Shown: positions 54,043 to 64,000, numbered from the stretch's first letter. The stretch: 64,000 nucleotides of DNA from CAYRFQ01 sp964423615 (GCA_964423615.1 CAYRFQ010000031.1:19520-83519); one strand, 5' to 3'. Numbers and translations: made by a program. Notes: generated from the letters alone by a model not told the origin.

Positions 54043-56543
54043 ACGCTTCTACAGTCAATACTTCCAATCTATCCCAGCAAAAGTCAGACCACTCGCAAGA
54101 TTCCTTCGCATCTCACATGCAAAAAAACGCATAAATCGTTTTCAGTAAGTGTGTTAAGTAAAGAGATTTTGGACCAAACAAGTAAAATCGGTCGGAACCT
54201 AATGCGAGAGGGGAGAGCAAACACGAAGAAGTGTCAATTTTGTTGACAGTTTACACTTTGTCGAAAATTTGAGGCTCTCTGGTTTGACATCTTTAATCTC
54301 GACAGAAGTGAGTACAGGGGGAATGATCTCCCTCTTGAAAGGACAACAATTGTTAATTGTTGAATCTGTATAAGGATTGACTTCGGAAGGACAGATAAAT
54401 AAGTGGGATTTTTCGTCGAGGAGGGAAATAGGAGTGGTTTTCCATCGCTGTGACTTAACACATCCAGTCGGGATTTGGGAGCAACCTTTTCGGAAAACTC
54501 CAAGTGTGATCATGCTTTACTAAATCTGCCCAAAATTTCGTAATTTATAAAACGCTAACTTGCTGAATATTCGAATATCTGTCAGATGCTATGGCTCGCA
54601 TCCGCTGCATCCTTACCCCTCCGGGACTGAGCAAAGAGTTGTGTTCAAAAAAACAGTCTCACAGTTCTGGGCCCAACAGAAAGACGAGTGGAATCACATC
54701 CATTGGAACGGCAATGCCTGTCTGTTGGCTCTCAAAACCGCATTTTTGAAAACTAGGACTTCTGAGAACTAATCAATTTCATCATTAATTGGATATTGAC
54801 ACCGGTTCCGATTTATTTTTCGAATTCAGGCTATGAATTTCTTCACGAAACTCCAATGGAAATTCGATTCTATTTATATCAGATATATGTTTCATCTGTT
54901 TTTCGCTTGTTATGGATGCTTTGTTGACTGGGTAAATTTGTGCAATCGCCTAGAGCACACCAAATACGAAGAATACGATTGGTAAAAACTTTACAATTGC
55001 GACCTGTCGAGCTATTACTCGTTTCTCGTGTGGTGCTATGGGCATGCATTCATTCTAAACATCAACTTGCAGTAACACTTTACTGATCTGAAGTGATTTT
55101 TGATGGCAATGGCGGTAGTTGGCCTGTCTGGAGATATGTCGTCAGCGCTGATGTGATGGTCGTGATCGGATTATGTCCGCGTTTTTTGAGGGTTTGAAAA
55201 ATCGTAACGCTTTACTGAGCTGAAGTAGCCATTTTCACAAGAATTTAGTGCTCAACAACTTGCGGAAAATCGGATGTCTGGCCACGCTTTTTTCTTGACA
55301 GCGAAAGTTGTTTTCAAGCTTCTGGTTATGGAAATCTACTTCAGATCAGTAAAATGTTACCCAAATTCAAATAACAGAGACTCAGACGTCTCTCGGCATG
55401 GCAAGAATCTCCAACGAGTCCAAGGATTTCAGTTCCTGGAGTCTGGTACATATTCAAAGGCCCAAGCAGAACAATGGCTTATGCTTATACCATACAAGGA
55501 CTTATGGCAAAATCTACTTGTTGCATCTATGAAATTGGGCAGACTCCAGAAGTTCATTTTCCACCCTTGGACTGACTTTTCTACTTCAGTACTCCTTGGT
55601 GAAGCCGGGTAAGTTGATGTTTCCAATTACTTGCGGCATTAGATTTTGGCCCTAGGCCAAACTTTACGGAGTCGCATGAGTATTGCCTCGCTAGAAAGTT
55701 GAAGTCGGTGGGTATCGTTTTGAGCAGACATACAAACCATCCGGAAGATAGCCGTAAGCGGTTCCAGAAGCTGGCAAAGCTTACCTCTTAAACTCACTTG
55801 CTAAGATATAAGTATCGTCCTCAATTTTTACTAGGCCATACTGTTCTCCTGCTTTTTGGAGTGAGTCCGTTATAAATCCCCGAAGAATTCCCATATATTC
55901 CGAAAAAACCAAGGGGGATAAGCTGGTCCCAATGGTATTTCGGTGAGCATAATTAAGCGAATATCTCCGACGACACAGAGGCCCGAAACAGGTGCGGTGC
56001 AAAAGCTTCACAATCTCTCATCCGAGATTTCTCGGATTACGCCCCACCTCCCGCAACTCATGGGGATCGGGAAGATCGAAAGACAGGGATTCGCTTGTTT
56101 CAGATTTCTAAAAGTGCCCGTTTGATGTCTTTTTGCCCTGCGCTGAAATTACTTTCTCTGCTCCGAAGGAAAAAAACGAATAAGATTTGATCTGTTTTGT
56201 CTGGCAACTTGACAAGAATAAATGTCAATGCTAGGTTGTCAACGGATGCAGATCATGTGGATTTAATCAAGTGCGAATGCTGTAGGTGTCACATAACCAA
56301 ATCAACAATTCAATATGCCTTACAAGTTAACTTATTCGCACGATCTCTAAATCCAACTTTAAGCGTACTCACAAACTTGCGGAGCGAAGAATTCTCCAAA
56401 AGACCTTCACTCCCGTCCAAGTGACCTCTTATTCTTTTTTCCCGTCTCGAGGATGAAAGGTCACGCTGGGTTTGTTTGTCACGACGAAAGGCAACTATCT
56501 GCCACGGTCGTTCGGACAAGTCATGGCCGAAGTTGTGTAGCTA
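54043..56543. other. AT-rich gene-poor region
   Basis: About 2.5 kb without a supported gene, and visibly more AT-rich than the flanks. A 22-bp sequence occurs twice with two mismatches (TAACACTTTACTGATCTGAA, 55073 onward, and TAACGCTTTACTGAGCTGAA, 55205 onward). Open frames at 54833-54985 (50 codons, plus), 55274-55612 (plus) and 55781-56011 (minus) lack ribosome-binding sites; the last has protein-like composition (EYMGILRGFITDSLQKAGEQ) and could be a relict. TTGACA boxes at 54243 and 56209 have no good -10 partner. A GTGACCT/AGGTCAC hairpin spans 56421-56465. The area may be a degraded island or a regulatory region. Confidence 0.5.
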
Positions 56544-56696
56544 TGCGACAAAGTCGTCTCCCGCTCCAGCGGAAGAACGTATGTCCCTGGTGACCTTTGC
56601 GCCGACAGGGTTGCCCCACCGGTGTGGAAGCCCCTGCAGGCAGTGATACTGCGAGCAAGGCGCCATCGCTGGGCGAAGACGACTCTCCGCGACGCA
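56544..56696. ncRNA. Candidate structured RNA, rod-like fold of nested helices
   Basis: Six nested or adjacent helices can form: TGCG 56544-56547 with CGCA 56693-56696; AGTCGTCT 56552-56559 with AGACGACT 56677-56684; CCAGCG 56566-56571 with CGCTGG 56667-56672; GCGCC 56599-56603 with GGCGC 56659-56663; CAGGG 56606-56610 with CCCTG 56632-56636; and CCAC 56616-56619 with GTGG 56624-56627. A side hairpin GCAGT-GAT-ACTGC sits at 56640-56652. The segment is GC-rich in AT-rich surroundings and has no coding frame. The rod with internal loops and one side hairpin recalls 6S RNA, but no family signature was matched and the strand is undetermined. It could also be a leader of the surface-protein gene starting at 56880. 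Confidence 0.4.
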
Positions 56697-56879
56697 ACGA
56701 TCATTAATACCCCCTTCTACGATCGTTCATCGTTGATTGATAGGTGGGCAACACCCGAAAGTAGACGAAGAAACTTCGGGTCCCTTTCCTCCCATCAATA
56801 GAAGCTCTGTGCACAGATTGCGATTATATGTTCTCACAATGCAGATTGACCAAAGCCTAACTCGATAGGAGATGCACGC

Positions 56880-59800
56880 GTGCGACCTTTTCATTTCGAA
56901 TCTTTTCCAAAACCTTCGCGTAATGCTGCTAACCGCAACCAACTCAATGCAAACAAGTCCCGACCAGTGATAGAACAGCTCGAAGAAAGAAATTTACTTA
57001 GTAACAACACTGTCCTATTAGATTTCGGAACGGATCTTTCTCCTGTGGGGGATGGATATCGCGCCGTCACTCCCACAACTATCTACAGCCCCGAACTTGG
57101 CTACGGTTGGGAAAGCCTTGACGGAATCTATCCCCATGATCGGTGGGGAAATGATCCGGTTACGGGAGATGGGAACTTCGCCTTCTTCTTTGATTCCGAA
57201 ACAAAGTTTGCAATAGATGTACTGAATGACACTTATGAAGTCACTGCTATTCTTGGGGGCCCCTCTTCGTTTGTAAATGGCACAAAGATCACTGCAGAAG
57301 GCCAATTACAAGATGGACTCAACTTGCCCGCGACAAATCGTGCCAGCATTCATGAGGTCCGATTCGCAACAGAAGTCAACGATGGCCAACTCAATCTCTC
57401 ATTCCAACAATTCTTCTTACTCGGTCTGAAAATTGATACAGCTGGTTTCAAACAACAAACGGCTCCCGGCATACGTTACGAATATTACGAGAACATGGAT
57501 CAGGACTTGCGGTTCCTGCCTGACTTCGACACACTGACGCCCGACGCCGTCGGCATCGCCAACTCAATCAGCCTGCCCCAAGATCGAGCTGAGCACCACT
57601 TTGGTCTGCGGTTCCAAGGGTTGATCGAAGTCCCCGACGACGGCAAATACACGTTTTATACCAGGTCTGACGACGGTTCCAAACTTTATATTGACGGTGA
57701 ACTGGTTGTTGACAATGACGGTCGCCATGCCCCCCGAGAACGCTCTGGGGAAGTCAGTCTTGAGGCTGGACTACACGAGATCACTGTCGAGTTCTTTGAA
57801 TGGTCGTATGGCGAAGTTCTGGATGTGAGTTGGTCGAGTTCTCGGATTCCTAAACAGCTCATCCCCTCGAATGTGTTGTTCCATTACGCAGAGGCCAACA
57901 CACCTCCTGTCGCTGTTGACGATGAAGCCCAGACCAAAGAGGACACACCCGTCACCATTGATGTGGTTGCCAACGATGTCGATGTCGACAACGACAAGTT
58001 GACCCCTTCAATACTGACTCAACCGACCAACGGTTCAGCCGTTCGCAACGCAGACGGGACATTCACTTACACTCCCAACGAAAACTTCCATGGAACCGAT
58101 TCATTCACTTACAAAGTCTCTGACGGAACCGATGAGAGCAACACCGCTACTGTTACCATCGAAGTCAAGCCTGTCAACGATCCTCCTGTCGCTGTTGACG
58201 ATGAAGCCAAGACCGACGAGGACACATCCGTCACCATTGATGTGGTTGCCAACGACCTCGATGTCGAAAACGACAAACTGACACCAACTATCGTCACCCA
58301 ACCGAACCGCGGTTCACTCGTCATCAAGAGCGACGGGACGATCATCTACAAGCCCAATCTCGATTTCCACGGAACTGACTCGTTTACTTACAAAGTCTTT
58401 GACGGCACCAACGAAAGCAACACGGCCTCCGTCACAGTCGCTGTCCAACCCGTCAACGATCCTCCCAAGGCAACCGATGATGAAGTCCAGACCGACGAGG
58501 ACACTCCCGTCTCGATCGATGTCCTCGCCAACGATGTCGATGTCGACAGCAGCAAACTGACACCAATCATCGTTTCCAAACCGACCTCCGGTGCGGTTTT
58601 TGTCGGCAGCAACGGCACATTTGTTTACACTCCCAACGACACCTTCCATGGAACCGATTCATTTACTTACAAAGTCTCTGACGGAACCGATGAGAGCAAC
58701 ACCGCTAGCGTTACCGTCGAAGTCAAGCCTGTCAACGATCCTCCTGTCGCTGTTGACGACGAAGCCCAGACCGACGAGGACACATCCGTTAGGATCGATG
58801 TCCTTGCGAATGATCGCGATGTTGAAAAGGACACGTTGACCCCATCGCTCGTGACGCAACCGACGAACGGTTCGGTTGTTCGCAACACCGACGGAACGTT
58901 CACTTACGCACCTATCGCCAACTTCCACGGGACCGATTCGTTCACGTATAAAGTCTCCGACGCAACCGACGAGAGCAACACGGCCACCGTCACGGTTACG
59001 GTCCAACCTGTCAATGATGTTCCTGTCGCTGTTGACGATGAAGTCCAAGCCTACGAGAACGCACCTGTCAAGATCTCTGTGTTGGACAACGACACCGACA
59101 TCGACGGGGACACCCTGAAGGTCACCTCTGCAACCCAACCCACCAAAGGCAATGTCAGTGTCCATGCCGACGGCACCATCACGTTCGATCCCAATGGAGC
59201 ATTCGATAACCTCGGTGTGGGCCAGACTGTTTCCGAGACATTCACTTACACCATCACTGATGGCAATCTCACCGACACGGCTACCGTTACTGTCACTGTG
59301 GTGAAAACTAACAACGTGATCCGCGTTACCGACGTAGCCCAGCTTCAGTCTGCGATCTCAAACCTGAAGTCAGGACAGACAATTGTTCTCGCCAAGGGAA
59401 CCTACGACCTGACAGACACGCTTTGGCTGCCCCAGAACATCAATAATGTCACGATCAAAGGCGAGACAGGAGATCACGACGACGTGATCCTGCGCGGGAA
59501 GGGAATGTCGGGCACGATTCGGTTCGGATTCTGGGCAAACAATGTCGATGGAGTAACCTTCTCTGACTTTACACTTCGGGATTTGAAGGACGCAGGTTTC
59601 CAACTGAACAGTGGAACCCATGCCCCGCGAATCAGCAATGTCCGCATCATTGATGTAAATGATCAATTCATCAAAGCGAGCAGTCCTGGTGACGGAGATG
59701 GGGTCGATGAAGGGATTGTTGAGGACTCGATTTTCGAATACTCTACGAACGCTCCGGATTACTACACAAATGGCGTCGACGTTCACAGTGGTGATGGCTG

Positions 59801-62800
59801 GATCATTCGCAACAACGTCTTTCGAAACCTCCGTCTCGATGGTGGACTGGCTGGCCCAGCGATTCTCTTCTGGCGTCAGAGCAACAACACGATTGTTGAG
59901 AACAACACATTCATCGACAACGATCGGGATATCGCGTTCGGGCTCCAAGATGCTTCGTACCGCGACCATACCGGAGGCATCATTCGCAACAATATGATCG
60001 TGCGGACGTCGGCCAACGTTGGTGGTGATGTCGCGATCGCCGTATTCAATTCGCCCAAGACGCAGGTGCACCACAACACCGTGATTCTGAACGGTGATTA
60101 TCCCAACGCCATCGAGTACCGATTCAACTCCACAACGGACGTGTCTATCCGCAACAATCTCACCGATGGCAACATTGTCAGCCGCAACGGGGGTTCCGCA
60201 ACGGTTTCTGGCAACATCACCAATGCTCAGAATTCTTGGTTCGTGAACGTCAACCAAGGTGACCTCCACCTGACATCATCGGCGACCGCAGCGATCGACA
60301 AAGCCACTTTGCTTTCCGCTGTCCCTGTTGACTTCGACGGAGACAGCCGACCTTCGGGGAGTGCCCCTGATGTGGGTGCGGACGAATACCTCAGCAAACC
60401 AGACACGGAGGCTCCGGCAGTCTCCATGACAAATCCTTCGAGCAATCAAACTGTTGCAGACACAGTCTCGGTGCGTGCCAATGCCAGTGACAATGTCGGA
60501 GTCGTCGGTGTTCAGTTCTATCTCGACGGGCAGCCATTGGGCAGCGAAGACGCGTCCGCTCCGTACTCGATCTTTTGGGACACCACGACCACTGCCAACG
60601 GGAAATATACTTTAACCGCCATCGCCCGCGATGCGGCGGGCAATACGACCACATCAGCGGGTACGATTGTCACCGTTTCGAATGCGACGTCCGCCGATGG
60701 CCTGCTTGCTTCTTACAGGTTTAATGATGGCAAAGGATTAATAGCCACTGATAGTTCCAACAATGGGTACAACGGAACCATCAACGGGGCCACCTGGGAA
60801 ACAGGGCAGGACGGTGGAGGGCTACATTTCGACGGGACCAATGACTACGTCGATCTTGGCAACCTGGACATGCAACCTCACAATGGCCAAACCGGTTTGA
60901 CGATCGGGGTTTGGTTCAAGGCAGATCAATTCGGCCATTTATCTGGCCGCGATGGGCGTCTGGTGTCCAAGTCAACAGGAAGCTCCGCACAAAAGCACTA
61001 CTGGATGCTCAGTACCGACGACAGTGGAACCGACACACGACTTCGGTTCCGACTCAAGACGGGCACGAGCACAGGTTCTGGAACTACCACACTCATTGCC
61101 AGCTCAGGAAATTTGGTTCCCAATACTTGGTACCACGCCACGGCGACATATGATGGGGCACGAATGCGGTTGTATCTTAATGGACAGGAGGTGGGAAATA
61201 CCGCGAAAACCGGAACTATTGCGAAGAACAGCAACGTCCCAGTCTGGGTGGGTGGGAATCCCGGTGCAACAACTGAAAGGCCATGGTCCGGGTCTATAGA
61301 TGAAGTGAATTTATTTAACCGAGCCTTGACTCCCGCTGAAATCACCAAGTTGTTGAACGGGGGGTTATTGGCGCCAGACACAACACCACCGACCGTCACT
61401 GGTTCCCAACCTGCCAACGGAGCGACGAGCGTCAACACCTTGCCGACAGTCCAGGTGACTTTCAACGAAAAGATCGACGCATCGGCGATCAATGCCGCCA
61501 ACGTGTCCCTGATCGATTCGTCTGGCAACGCGGTCGATGCCACTTTGAGCCTGAACAACTCGACGAACGTCATCAGCTTGACACCGAAAGCGTTGCTCGC
61601 AAACTCGGCGAAGTACACAGTCTTCGTCAAAGGAGGGAACAATGGAGTCAAGGACTTGGCTGGCAATACCTTGGAGCAAGATTATCTATCCACGTTCACG
61701 ACCGCAGCCTTGGCAGAAGCGCCTTCGGTGAGTCTTGGGAATAACAGGACGGCCAACGAAGGTGCCTCGGTCAATTTCTCGGCCACCGTGACCGGAGGTG
61801 AAGGAACCCTCGATTACTTCTGGGAATTCAGCGATGGATTCACTAGCACGGCGCAATCTCCTACTCACGCGTTCGCAGATAACGGGTCCTACACCGTCTC
61901 GTTGACTGTGACGGATAGCCTGGGTCGCAGCAGTTCTGATTCACTGACGGTCAATGTTTCCAATGTGGCTCCAACCGCGAAGTTGACTGACGACAACCCC
62001 ATTCAGCCAGGGGATATCGTCACGATCTTCTTCCAGAACTCGACGGATCCGTCGAGTATCGACTTCGCCGCAGGATTGAAATACAGCTATGATCTCGATA
62101 ATGATGGGGTTTTCGAAGTCAGTAATTCGACAAACGAATCCATCACCACCACGTTCGACACAGAAGGTTCGTTTACGGTTCGTGGTAAGGTCTCCGACAA
62201 AGACGGTGGATCGCGGGAGTACACCACAGTCATCGATGTGACTGATCAACTCCCTCTCGTAGGCGAGGAGGACTTGGTGTACTTGGGGGCGTTCAACGGT
62301 CCGAGTGACGAGTATTCGGGATACCGAATGACGTTGTGGTCGGGTGGGACCGCACCGGCCTACAACCCTGCCAACGACTCGCTTTTTCTCGTCGGCCATG
62401 ATCACTCCCAAGCCATCGCTGAGATTTCTATCCCCGAGCAATTAGTGATCAGTAGCGACCCGGATCAACTCCCGACGGCATCGATCCTTCAACCGTTCCG
62501 ACAGATCTGGCCCGACCTCCCCAACACTTCGACCCTCGACAGCAGTAGTAAGATTGGTGGCCTCCTTGTCGTGGATGATCAGCTCATTGGGACCTTTTAT
62601 GAGTACTACGACGGCAATGCAAGTGCGAGACGATCCCATTTCCGACTGGATTCTTTGGACCTGTCGAGGGCCAATGTTGAAGGATTGTTCCAAGTCGGCA
62701 ATGTGAATGCTGGACACTTAGCTGGTTACATGGCTGAGATTCCCTCGGAATGGCAGGAGGCTTTGGGAGCCGAGTACCTCACCGGCCTTGGAGGCCTTTC

Positions 62801-63740
62801 GGTTGCGGCACGAGCTTCCAACGGACCATCGGCTTTTGGATTTGATCCGAATGCCTTGGGAGCGAATGCGATTCCAGCCACACCATATGTCGACTATCCA
62901 CTGGAACATAGGCTCGGTGGAGGATTGTACAACGGAACTACCAAGATTCGAGGTGTCTTCTTTGCCCCAGAAACTCGGTCTGTTCTATTTTTTGGGCGGC
63001 ATGGGCTTGGGGACATCTGCTACGGAACTGGTGCAGATTGTAACGATCCCTATTACGGGAGTAAAGGCTATCACTCTGTCGGTGGAAACTATGCGTATTA
63101 TGTTTGGGCGTACGACGTGGATGATTTTGTCGACGTAAAAAATGGCGTCAAAGAGCCTTGGGAAATTGAGCCATATGATACCTGGGCCCTCGATTTGCCA
63201 ACTTCCACGGGCAATGGTAAGCTGTTAGGAACAGCATTCGATCCGAGCAGTGGGCGGCTGTTTGTGTCCCAACACCGAAGCGGCTATGGGCCAGTCATTC
63301 ATGTCTACGAGGTCGCCAGCGGAGATCGGCTCCGGGCCGCGAGCGTTGGCTCCGGTAGGTCGACAGCAACCATTACATCCGACCAAGTTGACGTCATGCT
63401 TGACGAGGCGATCCGTCGTTGGGAAATTTCTGGGGCGGACGTTTCCGGCCTACCATCCTTCGACATTCGGATCGGCGATTTCAGTGGCGATACTCTCGCC
63501 CTGTCCTCCCATCACACTATCTGGGTTGACTTCAACGCTGCTGGAAATGGATGGTTCGTCGACGACACGCCAACAGACGACGACGAATTCCTGACTCCGG
63601 GAGATCAAGGGGAGGCAGGTCGAATCGATTTGCTGACAACTTTGGTTCATGAAGTCGGCCATTATCTGGGTTTGGAGCACGAGGACGGAACGGTAATGCA
63701 GGCCACGTTAGAGGTCGGCCTCCGAAGGATGCCCTCGTAG
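56880..63740 (+). CDS. Giant mosaic surface protein with cadherin-like repeats and C-terminal metzincin motif
   Basis: A 2286-residue protein. The N-terminus has a basic stretch and the motif VIEQLEERNLLSNN, the LEER form of the planctomycete export-linked motif. In order: a jelly-roll-like domain; a PA14 domain (about 192-337; LRFQGLIEVPDDGKYTFYTR, DDGSKLYIDGELVVDNDGR); five cadherin/VCBS-like repeats of about 93 residues (about 341-810; PPVAVDDEA, ANDVDVDNDKLTP, FHGTDSFTYKVSDGTDESNT); a right-handed beta-helix (about 815-1170); an Ig-like domain; a LamG domain (about 1275-1490; HFDGTNDYVDLGN); a Big_5-type Ig domain; two PKD domains; an unassigned ~350-residue domain; and a metzincin motif HEVGHYLGLEH at 2257-2267 with a Met-turn candidate M2273. 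The GTG start has AGGAGA about 8 nt upstream. A surface adhesin/matrix role is likely, and protease activity is possible. Confidence 0.85.
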   Translation: MRPFHFESFPKPSRNAANRNQLNANKSRPVIEQLEERNLLSNNTVLLDFGTDLSPVGDGYRAVTPTTIYSPELGYGWESLDGIYPHDRWGNDPVTGDGNFAFFFDSETKFAIDVLNDTYEVTAILGGPSSFVNGTKITAEGQLQDGLNLPATNRASIHEVRFATEVNDGQLNLSFQQFFLLGLKIDTAGFKQQTAPGIRYEYYENMDQDLRFLPDFDTLTPDAVGIANSISLPQDRAEHHFGLRFQGLIEVPDDGKYTFYTRSDDGSKLYIDGELVVDNDGRHAPRERSGEVSLEAGLHEITVEFFEWSYGEVLDVSWSSSRIPKQLIPSNVLFHYAEANTPPVAVDDEAQTKEDTPVTIDVVANDVDVDNDKLTPSILTQPTNGSAVRNADGTFTYTPNENFHGTDSFTYKVSDGTDESNTATVTIEVKPVNDPPVAVDDEAKTDEDTSVTIDVVANDLDVENDKLTPTIVTQPNRGSLVIKSDGTIIYKPNLDFHGTDSFTYKVFDGTNESNTASVTVAVQPVNDPPKATDDEVQTDEDTPVSIDVLANDVDVDSSKLTPIIVSKPTSGAVFVGSNGTFVYTPNDTFHGTDSFTYKVSDGTDESNTASVTVEVKPVNDPPVAVDDEAQTDEDTSVRIDVLANDRDVEKDTLTPSLVTQPTNGSVVRNTDGTFTYAPIANFHGTDSFTYKVSDATDESNTATVTVTVQPVNDVPVAVDDEVQAYENAPVKISVLDNDTDIDGDTLKVTSATQPTKGNVSVHADGTITFDPNGAFDNLGVGQTVSETFTYTITDGNLTDTATVTVTVVKTNNVIRVTDVAQLQSAISNLKSGQTIVLAKGTYDLTDTLWLPQNINNVTIKGETGDHDDVILRGKGMSGTIRFGFWANNVDGVTFSDFTLRDLKDAGFQLNSGTHAPRISNVRIIDVNDQFIKASSPGDGDGVDEGIVEDSIFEYSTNAPDYYTNGVDVHSGDGWIIRNNVFRNLRLDGGLAGPAILFWRQSNNTIVENNTFIDNDRDIAFGLQDASYRDHTGGIIRNNMIVRTSANVGGDVAIAVFNSPKTQVHHNTVILNGDYPNAIEYRFNSTTDVSIRNNLTDGNIVSRNGGSATVSGNITNAQNSWFVNVNQGDLHLTSSATAAIDKATLLSAVPVDFDGDSRPSGSAPDVGADEYLSKPDTEAPAVSMTNPSSNQTVADTVSVRANASDNVGVVGVQFYLDGQPLGSEDASAPYSIFWDTTTTANGKYTLTAIARDAAGNTTTSAGTIVTVSNATSADGLLASYRFNDGKGLIATDSSNNGYNGTINGATWETGQDGGGLHFDGTNDYVDLGNLDMQPHNGQTGLTIGVWFKADQFGHLSGRDGRLVSKSTGSSAQKHYWMLSTDDSGTDTRLRFRLKTGTSTGSGTTTLIASSGNLVPNTWYHATATYDGARMRLYLNGQEVGNTAKTGTIAKNSNVPVWVGGNPGATTERPWSGSIDEVNLFNRALTPAEITKLLNGGLLAPDTTPPTVTGSQPANGATSVNTLPTVQVTFNEKIDASAINAANVSLIDSSGNAVDATLSLNNSTNVISLTPKALLANSAKYTVFVKGGNNGVKDLAGNTLEQDYLSTFTTAALAEAPSVSLGNNRTANEGASVNFSATVTGGEGTLDYFWEFSDGFTSTAQSPTHAFADNGSYTVSLTVTDSLGRSSSDSLTVNVSNVAPTAKLTDDNPIQPGDIVTIFFQNSTDPSSIDFAAGLKYSYDLDNDGVFEVSNSTNESITTTFDTEGSFTVRGKVSDKDGGSREYTTVIDVTDQLPLVGEEDLVYLGAFNGPSDEYSGYRMTLWSGGTAPAYNPANDSLFLVGHDHSQAIAEISIPEQLVISSDPDQLPTASILQPFRQIWPDLPNTSTLDSSSKIGGLLVVDDQLIGTFYEYYDGNASARRSHFRLDSLDLSRANVEGLFQVGNVNAGHLAGYMAEIPSEWQEALGAEYLTGLGGLSVAARASNGPSAFGFDPNALGANAIPATPYVDYPLEHRLGGGLYNGTTKIRGVFFAPETRSVLFFGRHGLGDICYGTGADCNDPYYGSKGYHSVGGNYAYYVWAYDVDDFVDVKNGVKEPWEIEPYDTWALDLPTSTGNGKLLGTAFDPSSGRLFVSQHRSGYGPVIHVYEVASGDRLRAASVGSGRSTATITSDQVDVMLDEAIRRWEISGADVSGLPSFDIRIGDFSGDTLALSSHHTIWVDFNAAGNGWFVDDTPTDDDEFLTPGDQGEAGRIDLLTTLVHEVGHYLGLEHEDGTVMQATLEVGLRRMPS

Positions 63741-64000
63741 GTTCTAGGCTCGGCCTTCATTCGCATATCAATTCTACTTTTAAAGCCATTCTGCGTTCTC
63801 GCTGAGGAGGAGAATCTCAAATTCCCCAACTCTTGCGGCCCAGGATGGCTTGCTTTGATTCGTCTCGCCAAGTTGACCACATTGTTATCGTATTGAGCTT
63901 CGGTTGCTGACGCCCACTCTCCGCAAGGATGACATTGTTAGTTCGACGCCGATTTCCGCGGTGGTAAAACTACCTCACATTTTTCCGTCCTGAGGTGGTT
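63741..64000. other. Downstream flank with terminal hairpin
   Basis: No gene is supported in the last 260 bases. At the very end AACTACCTCA (63968-63977) pairs with TGAGGTGGTT (63991-64000) with one G-U pair, a possible terminator hairpin cut by the window edge. The next gene lies outside. Confidence 0.35.

Noticed and set aside
55274..55612. 112-codon open frame in the AT-rich region
   Set aside because: No ribosome-binding site, no recognisable motif, and composition close to random translation of AT-rich DNA.

Overview
The window reads as a planctomycete chromosome segment, most like the Gemmatales. The grounds are a planctomycete C-terminal (TIGR03000-type) domain, two giant secreted proteins whose N-termini carry an LEDR/LEER motif, a Ser/Thr kinase-TPR receptor of planctomycete architecture, a small protein with the Gemmata-type ending HCR...RGCWVVD.LLG, an exosortase/PEP-CTERM locus, and moderate GC. 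No rRNA, tRNA, CRISPR array, prophage or intact insertion sequence was seen. All assignments come from reading motifs; no database search was run.

Region 1 (1-7.1 kb, plus strand) is housekeeping: the 3' end of a polyprenyl (farnesyl) diphosphate synthase, dxs with a strong terminator, an AarF/UbiB-family kinase with a DCG in place of DFG, then groES-groEL with a terminator. Region 2 (7.2-15.7 kb, minus strand) holds a secreted leukotriene-A4-hydrolase-like M1 aminopeptidase, pabB, a DUF2834 membrane protein and a 1476-residue receptor kinase with TPRs. Region 3 (16.2-21.8 kb) has a 1.6k-residue beta-helix/PKD surface protein and trpF facing it.

Region 4 (22.0-27.5 kb) is an unusual cassette: a soluble Era-like GTPase with a DUF697-type hydrophobic tail, a membrane-anchored coiled-coil protein with four 53-residue repeats, and a second, membrane-anchored GTPase, followed by a convergent FHA protein. 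It is the best candidate here for an undescribed system, probably membrane-associated.

Region 5 (27.7-36.3 kb) is mixed: a TIGR03000-domain secreted protein, fdxA, a secreted Pro/Gln-rich protein broken by an in-frame TGA just after its signal peptide, glmM, a Wza-like polysaccharide export lipoprotein, a lectin-fold secreted protein, a Gemmata-family protein and a membrane protein.

Region 6 (36.4-54.0 kb, all minus strand) is a surface-glycan and protein-sorting locus: a membrane TPR protein, EpsI, exosortase, a PEP-CTERM substrate, a double-FHA protein, a FemAB-like PEP-CTERM-associated protein, a fused double glycosyltransferase, a GT4 glycosyltransferase and a YetA/RIFT-barrel protein. 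The likely joint role is making an exopolysaccharide and sorting C-terminally tagged proteins to the surface. It also carries a 46-bp tandem repeat and a 144-bp element with perfect 24-bp inverted ends.

Region 7 (54.0-64.0 kb) is a 2.8-kb AT-rich, gene-poor stretch containing a candidate structured RNA, followed by a 2286-residue mosaic surface protein (PA14, five cadherin-like repeats, beta-helix, LamG, Ig, PKD) that ends in a metzincin zinc motif.
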